A DNA stretch of 6,947 nt from an uncultured Verrucomicrobiota bacterium. GTDB taxonomy: Bacteria; Verrucomicrobiota; Kiritimatiellia; RFP12; UBA1067. The stretch is taken from positions 1-6,947 of the forward strand of contig CAMOXA010000081.1 of assembly GCA_946628745.1 (NCBI GenBank), read 5' to 3'. This document shows, one piece after another, positions 1 through 6,589 of this stretch. A model generated the notes under the pieces. It ran no database searches and was not told the origin of the DNA. It was given only the letters and a program-made list of their open reading frames with translations. Each line of letters starts with the position of its first letter. Position 1 is the first letter of the stretch. The translations under genes were made by a program, and so were the position numbers.

Positions 1-57
1 CGAACGCCAGGTCAAGTTCGTGAGGCAACCTGCGCCGCCGCAGAAGGCGGCCGCCAT
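1..57 (-). other. Operon-downstream flank with a small GC hairpin and a possible next start codon
   Basis: Beyond the peptidase stop (TGA at 60-58) the flank holds a 6-bp stem, GCCGCC at 34-39 with GGCGGC at 46-51 around a 6-nt loop, without a T-tract on either strand. An ATG at 57-55 directly abuts the stop codon and stays open to the window edge for 19 codons (MAAAFCGGAGCLTNLTWRS). It could begin another gene of the operon, but nothing in it is recognisable and no ribosome binding site supports it. Confidence 0.25.
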
Positions 58-3000
58 TCACTTCGCATATCTGAGAGGCGGCGGTGCCGGGCGCCCCGCC
101 ACTTCGCCGGCGAGAACCTCAAGCGCAACGGCGAGCTGCGGATCTCTGCCTGCCGCGATGTCGGCCGGCGTCATGTCGACCTCCACATCGGGCTTAGCGC
201 CGTTGCCCTCCATGTCGCTGCCGTCCGGCAGGAAGCACCCTATGTGCGGACGCCGCACTACGCCGTAGTCGAGCAGATTCACATTGTATGTCGCGATTAC
301 GCTGCCGCCGGTTTCCTTGCCGACGACCTTGGCGCGCTTGAGCCACTGCATGGCGTGGGCGAACTCCTCGGCGTTCGACTGGCTTCGTTCGTTGGCCAAG
401 ACGACGACCGGCAAATCTGCGATTACCGGTCTGCCGTAGCGATCCAGCAGATATCCGTCGCTGTCCATGCCCCGGGGATGGAACCTCGAATGGCGGTTGC
501 CGCAAAGCATGTCAATGAGCCTGTCCGCGGTCCGTCCGCCGGTGTTGAACCGCACGTCCACGACAAGCCCGTCCTTGCCGAAGCATTCCGCGAAGACCTG
601 GTCTGCGAACTCGTCGGCGCTTTCTCCGTTCATGGCGTCGATGGCGATGTATCCGAAATTGCCCTTCTCGCGCGCGGTCTTCCTCGCGGCGGCCACGTCG
701 GCCGTGCGCAGGAGACGTCTGGCTTTTTCAAAGGTGATACCGTCGATTTCCCGTTCGAGGACCGCGTCGCCGCCGGGACGCCGCACCGATAGCCGGTACT
801 TGTGCGGCAGCGGTCCGGTCATTACCTGAGCATAATCCATCTCCGGTGAAACGCCGCGTCCGTCCACGGCGAGCACAATATCCCCCGGCAGCAGCCCTTC
901 GGGACCCTTGTCGGCGGGCGAACGGGGAATCACATCCTTTACAAGCCAGCCCTCGCCGGAATGAGTCCTGTCGAAGCGGACGCCAAGATGGATCGTGAAT
1001 ATCTTCCACCCGCGGTTCCACGGGAAATCCGCCCAGCGGTTTTTGGCGGTGTCGTTCGCCCAGAATCCGAGATGGGACGCGTCCAGTTCGCCGTTCATCA
1101 TCTTGATCACGCGCGCGAATATGTTCCAGCAAGGCGCGTTGCGCGCCGCCAGGGTGTACTTGTCTCTGACAGCCTGCCAGTCCGCGCCGTGCATATCCAC
1201 GTCGCAGAAGCAATCGCGCAGGTTCGCCCACGCCATGAGAAACGCGAGTTCCTGGTAGTCTTGCACGTCTATGGTCTGGTAAACGTCAAAGCCGAACTGC
1301 TTGTCGCCGATCGACGGCCGTCGACCCGACTCGCAAAGCAGTTTGTCTTTGTCGCCGTCCTTGATCCATGAGACGACCGTCGCGCCCTTGTCCAGAAGCT
1401 TTTCGCTCTTCATCCGCCCCGGAATCTTGACCGTCCACATCTTGCTTTCGCCGGGAACGCCGAAAGACAGCGTCCGCGAATCCGGCGAAAAGTGGAGGTT
1501 GCATCCTTTGACGCCGGTGGCGCGCACTCTGTCGGGGAGCGTCTGGAAGTCCGGACGGCACGGTTCTTTCCTGATATCGCCGCCGGACGATTCGGCATAT
1601 TCGTCGGCCGGGTCGAGATATGCATAGAAGATGTACGGCGCTTCGCCGGTCGCCGTCCTGCCGCCCGAGAAAGCCACAACGCGCCCGTCGGGGGACCATG
1701 CGGGCGAGCCGTCCCATTTGTAGTTGCGCGAGATGTTGCATGGCTCCGGCGCCTTGCCGCCGTTCTCGTCGACATCCCATGTCGGGATTATCCATACGTC
1801 CATATTGCCGTACTCGTCTCTCAATGCCGCGGCGGCATATCGTCCGTCGGGCGACCAGACGTACGACTCGCAGGAGACGGACCGCACGTTGGCCGATGAC
1901 CTCACGACGCCGTTCGTGTCCGCGAAGGAGAGCCGGCCTCTCATGTCGCACCATGCGAGCAGTGTGCCGTCCGGCGAGACACTGAGCGAGCGCCTGCAGG
2001 CATCGTCCGCCGTCAGCCTCTCGCGCACGAACGACGTGTTCGCGGACCACGGCTTGGCGGCGTCGCCGCGGCGCACGCGCCACACGTCCGTGCCGTCGCC
2101 GCGGTCTGAAAGATAGTACAGCGTGTCCCCATCCGGCGAGAACGCGCAGTCGCGCTCGTGCGTTCGCGACGAACCGTGCAGCAGGACCGGCTGGCGGTCT
2201 TCGTCCTTGAGCTCCATCGCCCACACGTCGCCGCCGGCAGTGAAAGCGACCTCCTTGCCGCCGTCGCGGAACGTGCAGTTGCCGTCGCCGTAATTGTTGT
2301 CGAAACTCGAATAGTGCCGCCTGACTGTGCGCGGCGCCGACGGATCGAACAGCGCCGGCTTCAGCGCGATCCGCCGCGGCAGGGGATTCTCCTCTTCGGG
2401 ATTGATTCGCCACAAATCGAACCCCTTCGCAAAGACGATCGTCCGGCCGTCGCGTGAAATCGACGGACAGAATATATGGTCGTCTGCAAAGCCTGTTATC
2501 TTGCGTTCGCTGCCGGTGGCCGCATCGCGGCGATAGAGGTTACGCACGCCTCCCGCGTCGCACAGGTAGTAGAAGGCGGCGCCGTCCGGCGCCCATAACG
2601 GCGACGTGCAATTGTCGCGGCGCTGCACGAGCGGCGTGAATTCCCCCGTGTCGCGGTCGAACATCCATATTTCGCCGCGGTACGACGTCTTGGACCATTC
2701 GTGGCGCTTGCGGAATTCCAGACCGCGCTCTTCAATGCCGCGCGCGAACAGGACCTTGCGCCCGTCGGGGGAAAGCGAAAGCCCGAAGGCCGGCGCGTTG
2801 AAAAGGAGTTTTTCAGCCTTTCGCCCGGACATCGAAACGAGAATGGGCCGGCCGGAAATCCGCTTGGACGATGTACTTTCGGACGCATCGTCGCGGTACG
2901 CCGTAGCGAGCATCTCCGAACCGTCGGGCGTGTAGCCGAAGGGAAAAAGGCTTTCTGTATGGAATGTTATTTGGCGCGTGCCCGAAACGGCGAGGCTGTC

Positions 3001-3306
3001 GAGGTCGATATCGGCCTCGAAGAGTTGCAGCGTCCCCCATGCGTCCGAAAGGTACGCGACGCGTTTCCCGTCAGGCGACAGGAACGGACGCGACTCCGCC
3101 GCAGTTCCGTCGCCAAGCGGGACCGCCGTGCCGCCCGCCGTCGGCGCCAGCCATACACGGTCCTTCCACTCGAAAGCGACCCATGCCCCGTCCGGTGAAA
3201 CGGAAGGATTGATCGCGCAGTACATTTGCGACCAGTCACGCCCGGCTGGTTCCGCAAGCGCCGCCGACATAGCCACGGCCAAGCAACAAAGCAAACTTGA
3301 TTTCAT
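58..3306 (-). CDS. Secreted tricorn-type S41 serine peptidase (beta-propellers, PDZ, peptidase core)
   Basis: The product is a predicted exported peptidase of 1082 residues, close to the 1071 of Thermoplasma tricorn protease, a family that cleaves oligopeptides. Residues 1-18 form a signal peptide (MKSSLLCCLAVAMSAALA, then EPAGRDW). About twelve PD40-like blades with SPDG or variants (for example near residues 37, 77, 179, 390, 444, 485, 537 and 607) fill roughly residues 30-650, matching the two propellers of tricorn. A helical region follows with GELDASH (S744, H745), then a PDZ domain at about 772-865, then the S41 core: VVDVRFNTGG at about 915-924, nucleophile S977 in NERSQSNAEEF, and E1033 in DMEGNGAKPDVEV. 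I chose the ATG at 3306 because it begins directly at the signal peptide; a TTG at 3327 is in frame but adds seven polar residues. No canonical Shine-Dalgarno is seen: AAAGAAG lies only 2 nt, and ACAGG 12 nt, before the ATG. It is third in the apparent operon, 96 nt after the esterase. The peptide substrate is not predictable. Confidence 0.93.
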   Translation of the reverse strand: MKSSLLCCLAVAMSAALAEPAGRDWSQMYCAINPSVSPDGAWVAFEWKDRVWLAPTAGGTAVPLGDGTAAESRPFLSPDGKRVAYLSDAWGTLQLFEADIDLDSLAVSGTRQITFHTESLFPFGYTPDGSEMLATAYRDDASESTSSKRISGRPILVSMSGRKAEKLLFNAPAFGLSLSPDGRKVLFARGIEERGLEFRKRHEWSKTSYRGEIWMFDRDTGEFTPLVQRRDNCTSPLWAPDGAAFYYLCDAGGVRNLYRRDAATGSERKITGFADDHIFCPSISRDGRTIVFAKGFDLWRINPEEENPLPRRIALKPALFDPSAPRTVRRHYSSFDNNYGDGNCTFRDGGKEVAFTAGGDVWAMELKDEDRQPVLLHGSSRTHERDCAFSPDGDTLYYLSDRGDGTDVWRVRRGDAAKPWSANTSFVRERLTADDACRRSLSVSPDGTLLAWCDMRGRLSFADTNGVVRSSANVRSVSCESYVWSPDGRYAAAALRDEYGNMDVWIIPTWDVDENGGKAPEPCNISRNYKWDGSPAWSPDGRVVAFSGGRTATGEAPYIFYAYLDPADEYAESSGGDIRKEPCRPDFQTLPDRVRATGVKGCNLHFSPDSRTLSFGVPGESKMWTVKIPGRMKSEKLLDKGATVVSWIKDGDKDKLLCESGRRPSIGDKQFGFDVYQTIDVQDYQELAFLMAWANLRDCFCDVDMHGADWQAVRDKYTLAARNAPCWNIFARVIKMMNGELDASHLGFWANDTAKNRWADFPWNRGWKIFTIHLGVRFDRTHSGEGWLVKDVIPRSPADKGPEGLLPGDIVLAVDGRGVSPEMDYAQVMTGPLPHKYRLSVRRPGGDAVLEREIDGITFEKARRLLRTADVAAARKTAREKGNFGYIAIDAMNGESADEFADQVFAECFGKDGLVVDVRFNTGGRTADRLIDMLCGNRHSRFHPRGMDSDGYLLDRYGRPVIADLPVVVLANERSQSNAEEFAHAMQWLKRAKVVGKETGGSVIATYNVNLLDYGVVRRPHIGCFLPDGSDMEGNGAKPDVEVDMTPADIAAGRDPQLAVALEVLAGEVAGRPAPPPLRYAK

Positions 3307-3402
3307 GTCTTCTTTAAACCTGTACAAAGCTTAACGGGGGCACCTTCCACTTCAAGTTCGGCAACACCGTGGCACTTGACCGCTGCGGGCCGACCACCGG
3401 GA
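3307..3402 (-). other. Intergenic spacer between the esterase and the tricorn-type peptidase
   Basis: This 96-nt gap follows the TAA of the esterase. It contains no copy of the TGGTATAAT element found upstream of the operon, no convincing -35/-10 pair and no clear stem with a T-tract. Co-transcription of the peptidase with the two upstream genes is therefore the simplest reading, though a promoter of another class cannot be excluded. A weak stem of CCGTGG with CCACCGG around a loop of over 20 nt is the only structure noticed. Confidence 0.5.
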
Positions 3403-4320
3403 TTACTTCATATCGAGAGTGTGCTTCAGCCAGCCTGCGGCGATTTCGGGCCACATGTCGTTGTCGCGGCCTGTGCGGCGGCTGCCGTAGCCGTGCCCGC
3501 CTTTTGGGCCGAGAAGCATCGCGGCCTCCACCCCGGCCTTCTTGCAGGCGAGATAGTACGCGAGCGAGTTCTCGACCTGGCAGAAGTCGTCCTCGGTCTG
3601 GGTGATGAAAACAGGCGGTGTCGCAGCCGTCACGATATTCTCTTCGGCTAGCGCGAGGTCGGCGGTCGGGCGCGCCCTGAAGCCGCCTTTGAGCAGTCCG
3701 CCGGGATACACCAGCAGCGTCGCGTCGGGACGACAGCTCGCCTTGTCCGCTTCGTCGACGGGCGCGTACCTGCGCTTGTCGAAGCAGTTCGCGGTGCGCG
3801 CCGTCAGATTGGCGCCCGCCGAAAAACCTATCTGGGCTATTTTGCCGGGATCTATCTTCAGCTCCTTGGCGTGGTGCCTCACCCAAGAGACGGCGCGCTG
3901 CGCGTCCATAAGCGCGACGCCGCCGTCGTTGGGCACGCGGTATTTAAGAATGAACGCGTCCATGCCGAGCGAATTCGCCCACTGGGCGATTTCCATGCCT
4001 TCGTGCCGCCACGCCAGCAGAAAATATCCGCCTCCCGGACAGACGATCATCGCCGGGTGCACTCCGTCTCCGGGCGCCCTTCTTATCGTCAGTGTCGGAT
4101 GGCTCACGTTCTGGTAGTTCACGTCACCGTACGGCTTGCCGGGGTCGAGCAGCTCGGCTTTATCCGTCGCGTCGCCCGGCATTTTGCCCTCCGGCCACAA
4201 GTCCACCACGCGCCCGAACGCCGCGACTTCCTCCGCGAACGGATTCGCGATTTCCGCCTGTTCGGCTCCGTCGACCGCCATCGCGGCGAGAAACGCCGCC
4301 GCCATCAGTTGCATCTTCAT
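3403..4320 (-). CDS. Secreted alpha/beta-hydrolase esterase, acetylxylan-esterase-like (BD-FAE/esterase-lipase type)
   Basis: This is a 305-residue serine hydrolase that probably removes acetyl or similar acyl groups from xylan or its oligosaccharides. The N-terminus (MKMQLMAAAFLAAMAVDGA) looks like a short signal peptide, so it should act outside the cytoplasm. Visible motifs are VCPGGGY at about 93-99 (oxyanion-hole strand), the nucleophile elbow GFSAG with S167, an acidic pair in QTEDD (D244 or D245), and H276 in KGGHGYG. The segments NVSHPTLTI, SCRPD and VENSLAYYLA match the family that is common in Planctomycetes and Verrucomicrobia and often annotated as esterase or xylanase-like. The ATG at 4320 shares its A with the TGA stop of the upstream fusion gene (TGATG), and GGAAAGGA lies 8 nt ahead. 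An in-frame GTG at 4323 and a second ATG at 4314 fit the ribosome site less well. Its stop is TAA at 3405-3403. The exact acyl substrate is inferred from family and context; another carbohydrate ester is possible. Confidence 0.92.
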   Translation of the reverse strand: MKMQLMAAAFLAAMAVDGAEQAEIANPFAEEVAAFGRVVDLWPEGKMPGDATDKAELLDPGKPYGDVNYQNVSHPTLTIRRAPGDGVHPAMIVCPGGGYFLLAWRHEGMEIAQWANSLGMDAFILKYRVPNDGGVALMDAQRAVSWVRHHAKELKIDPGKIAQIGFSAGANLTARTANCFDKRRYAPVDEADKASCRPDATLLVYPGGLLKGGFRARPTADLALAEENIVTAATPPVFITQTEDDFCQVENSLAYYLACKKAGVEAAMLLGPKGGHGYGSRRTGRDNDMWPEIAAGWLKHTLDMK

Positions 4321-6470
4321 CACTTAATTCCTTTCCACCAATCGAGCTTTACGAGATTCTTGCCGCCCGGCTCGCTCGAGCGGAAGACGAAATAAAGGTC
4401 GCGGACGCCTCTCGCGCCCTTGAGAGGTATTTTGCGTTCGACGAACTTCCCTTCGGCCGCGGCGAACTCCAGCCTGCCGGCGAGCGGTCCGTCTTTGGAA
4501 TCCATCCTAACCTCGATCGCGGCACCAGGACGGAGGCACTGCGCGCTGACGGTAAGAGACCGCGCCCCCGCCGCGAAGTCCACGCCCTTCACGAGTATGT
4601 GCTCGGTGTCGTCGACATCGACGACGAGCTGGTTCCAATGCTCCTTCGCGTCTCCGGCGGGAACTGTCTTAAGCCCCTCGCCCCACGCCATCGTCTCGGC
4701 CTCGACGCGCCGGTACGGATCGAACGCGCCAACCTGTCTCAGGATCCCGGACTTGAAGTAGGGCAGCTCGGGAATGGAACCGTCAGGCAGATACTCCATC
4801 TCTTGCGCCGACACCGACCTGCGTTCATGATGCTTGACGGTCTTGAGGCGCAATATGTCGTAGTTCAGTCCGAAGCAGTAAGACCGGCCTTTGAAATCGA
4901 CGATCCCGGGGTGGTTGCCGCGCGTCTTCGGCGTATGGTCCATAATGTGGCCCATGTATTGCCACGGACCTGTCGGCGCGGTGGATCTGGCGTAGCCGAT
5001 GCCCTCCGGGCAGCATGTGGAGGCGAAAGCGAGATAGTACCAGTCGCCGCGCCTGTAGAACCACGGTCCTTCCTGATAGTCCTGTATTTTGGGGTATTTC
5101 ACGATCTCGCCAGAATACGAGACCATATCCTCATTGAGCTTCACGCCGTAGAGGCTTGGATTGCCCCAGTACATGTACGCCTGGCCGTCGGCGTCCACCC
5201 ATACAGTCGGGTCGATATCGTCCCAGTGCTCGCGCTGCCATACGAGAGGTTTGCCTATCGGGTCCCTGAACGGACCGTAAGGCGAGTCCGCGACGAGAAC
5301 GCCGATTCCGTTCCCGTGCAGAGGACAGTACATATACCACTTGCCGCCGCGTTCCACGACCTGAATCGCCCACGCGCCGTTCTTTTTGTTGCGGGCCCAC
5401 GCGAAATTCTCAAGCGAAGCGACGGCGCCGCAGTCGCGCCAGTTGACCATGTCGGTCGAAGTGTACAGGAGCCAGTCGAACATCTTGAATCCGTCCGCGT
5501 CGTCCTCGTCATGGGTCGTGTAGAGGTAGACGGTGCCGTCGCGCACGACAGGCGCCGGGTCGGCAGTGTATTTCGTCTGGACGACCGGCATGAGAGGCTG
5601 GCCGAAAGGCGCGTCGCGCGAAATGAATTCGGCGAGCACATAGCACACCTCGCCGAACGTCCGCGACAGCCCGTGATCGTCGCCTGGCATGAGGTGCAGT
5701 TCGCTGCCGGGATGTTCCTTGTGGAATCGTTCCGCATGAACCGTCTTCGCGATTGGATCGCCCGTGCCGTGTATGATGCACATCGGCCCTTTGAACTTTT
5801 TCGCCGTTTCGAATATCGGCAGATCGTACGCGCTCTTGATGAACTCGCGCCCGATGACATTGCCGCCCGGCAGCTTCACGACATCCGGCGGATTTTTCGG
5901 ATTGTACCTCGACCCGAACGTGCAACCGTTGCGCACATCATCTTTCAAGACGCACGCCGGCGCGAGCAGCGCCACGCGGGAGACGGCCTTCTCGCCAAGC
6001 TCGCCCGCAGCCATCGCGGCGACGACGCCGCCCTGCGAATGGCCGGCGAGCGAGACCTTCCCGCTGCACCACGGCCTCGATCTGGCCCACGCGACGACGC
6101 GCTTCGCGTCCTCGACCTCGTTCGGGACCGTCATGTCGCGCATTTCGCCTTCGCTCTCGCCGTGTCCGTTGAAATCGAACCTGACGGACGCCACGCCGCG
6201 CCGCGCAAGCGAGTCCGCGAAGTCTTTGAACATCCCGCCGTGTTCGCACTTGTTGGCGCCGAAGCCGTGGCAGAGCACCGCGACCGGATACTTCGCGCCG
6301 GGGCGCAAATCGTCCGGCAGTTTAAGTATTGCGGAAAGTTTTCCGCGCGAACCCTCTATGGAGAACTTTCCATCGCGGTCGGCAATCGCGCCGTTGGCGG
6401 CCGCCGGCGAACCTGCGGCGAATGCGGCCGCGAAAGTCAGGAACACTGTAAACAGGAATGTTTTTTTCAT
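4320..6470 (-). CDS. Secreted bifunctional feruloyl esterase - GH43 glycosidase - CBM6-like fusion
   Basis: This 716-residue protein joins two enzymes. Residues 1 to about 19-25 are a signal peptide (MKKTFLFTVFLTFAAAFAAG). Residues about 35-285 are an alpha/beta hydrolase resembling Est1E/LJ0536 cinnamoyl esterases: CHGFGANK at 67-74, RFDFNGHGESEG at 97-108, nucleophile S145 in GHSQGG, D238 in HGTGDP, H266 in GDDHG, with an inserted cap at about 175-228. GH43 follows almost without linker at about 292-560, with candidate base D304 (TADPAP), pKa-modulating D420 (DDIDPTVW), acid E467 (YQEGPW) and H520 (RGNHPGIVDF). Residues about 584-716 (RVEAETMAWGEG to the C-terminal KLDWWKGIK) look like a CBM6 module. 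Likely role: releasing ferulate and arabinose or xylose from arabinoxylan; arabinofuranosidase versus xylosidase cannot be decided. The ATG at 6470 starts the signal peptide; a longer in-frame start at 6530 lies upstream of the promoter and adds 20 atypical residues. It is first in the operon and overlaps the next gene by 1 nt. Confidence 0.94.
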   Translation of the reverse strand: MKKTFLFTVFLTFAAAFAAGSPAAANGAIADRDGKFSIEGSRGKLSAILKLPDDLRPGAKYPVAVLCHGFGANKCEHGGMFKDFADSLARRGVASVRFDFNGHGESEGEMRDMTVPNEVEDAKRVVAWARSRPWCSGKVSLAGHSQGGVVAAMAAGELGEKAVSRVALLAPACVLKDDVRNGCTFGSRYNPKNPPDVVKLPGGNVIGREFIKSAYDLPIFETAKKFKGPMCIIHGTGDPIAKTVHAERFHKEHPGSELHLMPGDDHGLSRTFGEVCYVLAEFISRDAPFGQPLMPVVQTKYTADPAPVVRDGTVYLYTTHDEDDADGFKMFDWLLYTSTDMVNWRDCGAVASLENFAWARNKKNGAWAIQVVERGGKWYMYCPLHGNGIGVLVADSPYGPFRDPIGKPLVWQREHWDDIDPTVWVDADGQAYMYWGNPSLYGVKLNEDMVSYSGEIVKYPKIQDYQEGPWFYRRGDWYYLAFASTCCPEGIGYARSTAPTGPWQYMGHIMDHTPKTRGNHPGIVDFKGRSYCFGLNYDILRLKTVKHHERRSVSAQEMEYLPDGSIPELPYFKSGILRQVGAFDPYRRVEAETMAWGEGLKTVPAGDAKEHWNQLVVDVDDTEHILVKGVDFAAGARSLTVSAQCLRPGAAIEVRMDSKDGPLAGRLEFAAAEGKFVERKIPLKGARGVRDLYFVFRSSEPGGKNLVKLDWWKGIK
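4329..4336 (-). promoter_or_regulatory. Ribosome binding site of the esterase gene, inside the upstream coding end
   Basis: GGAAAGGA on the minus strand lies 8 nt before the ATG at 4320 and is embedded in the last codons of the GH43 fusion (Trp-Lys-Gly). Its spacing favours the ATG at 4320 over the GTG at 4323 or the ATG at 4314. With the TGATG junction it suggests translational coupling of the two enzymes. Confidence 0.75.
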
Positions 6471-6479
6471 GGCAGAACA

Positions 6480-6509
6480 ATTATACCATTTCATGCGGTA
6501 GGGAGGCAA
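6480..6509 (-). promoter_or_regulatory. Promoter of the hemicellulase operon (extended -10, weak -35)
   Basis: Read on the minus strand there is a perfect TATAAT at 6485-6480 preceded by TGG, giving an extended -10 (TGGTATAAT). A weak -35 candidate, TTGCCT, sits at 6509-6504 with an 18-nt spacer. Only nine bases (TGTTCTGCC) separate the -10 from the ATG at 6470. Standard sigma-70 geometry would place the transcription start about 0-4 nt before the ATG, leaving no room for a Shine-Dalgarno site. The start site itself is inferred, not seen. Confidence 0.72.
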
Positions 6510-6547
6510 TAACCCTTTAGAGGTAATCAATGCGCGAACCCCGTCAA

Positions 6548-6573
6548 AAACATGCCCCGCGCGGCGGGTGTTT
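6548..6573 (-). terminator. Imperfect GC hairpin between the divergent promoters, possible minus-strand terminator
   Basis: On the plus strand AAACA (6548-6552) can pair with TGTTT (6569-6573), and CCCGC (6556-6560) with GCGGG (6564-6568) around a GCG loop, leaving a 3-nt bulge (TGC) on one side. Read on the minus strand the GC stem is followed by GCATGTTTTTGAC, so it has the look of an intrinsic terminator that would stop antisense transcription coming out of polA before it enters the operon. It may equally be an operator or a chance structure; it lies just upstream of the polA -10. Confidence 0.3.
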
Positions 6574-6574
6574 A

Positions 6575-6583
6575 TGGTATAAT
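6575..6583 (+). promoter_or_regulatory. Promoter -10 element of polA (extended -10, no clear -35)
   Basis: TGGTATAAT lies six bases (GTGCGT) before the polA ATG at 6590. At the usual distance of about seven bases from the end of the -10, the transcription start falls on or next to the A of the ATG, which predicts a leaderless mRNA. The region 17-18 nt upstream is the GC-rich stem CCCGC and holds no -35 consensus, so recognition would rest on the extended TG motif. No Shine-Dalgarno sequence precedes the gene. Confidence 0.7.
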
Positions 6584-6589
6584 GTGCGT

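Noticed and set aside
1286..2413. A 375-codon minus-strand frame within the peptidase gene.
   Set aside because: It lies in another frame of a gene with convincing propeller motifs, is rich in Arg, Ala and Gly, and has no domain of its own.
760..3250. Repeated CCGTC(G/C)GG(C/G)GA-like motifs across the peptidase gene, as a possible DNA repeat array.
   Set aside because: These are the codons of the recurring SPDG turns of the beta-propeller blades read on the opposite strand; the spacing is irregular and explained by protein repeats.
12..3360. The string TCAAGTTCG at 12-20 and again at 3352-3360, flanking the peptidase gene as if in direct repeats of an inserted element.
   Set aside because: A shared 9-mer is expected many times by chance in a window this long, and the similarity does not extend on either side.
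3318..3402. A plus-strand stretch in the spacer that translates to a plausible peptide (NGGTFHFKFGNTVALD), as a possible gene remnant.
   Set aside because: It is too short, has a stop just upstream and continues only into Arg- and Cys-rich antisense of the esterase; no family could be recognised.
4092..6512. An 806-codon open frame on the plus strand, antisense to the esterase-GH43 fusion.
   Set aside because: It is in codon register with the real gene, so it is open simply because the sense gene avoids TTA, CTA and TCA codons, as GC-rich genes do. Its product is extremely Arg-rich with no recognisable domain, while the sense frame has complete catalytic motifs.
6542..6547. TTGACG on the minus strand as a -35 for a second operon promoter.
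   Set aside because: At 15-18 nt downstream only ACCTCT or TTACCT-like bases occur, so there is no plausible -10 partner; the TGGTATAAT element near the ATG is far better.
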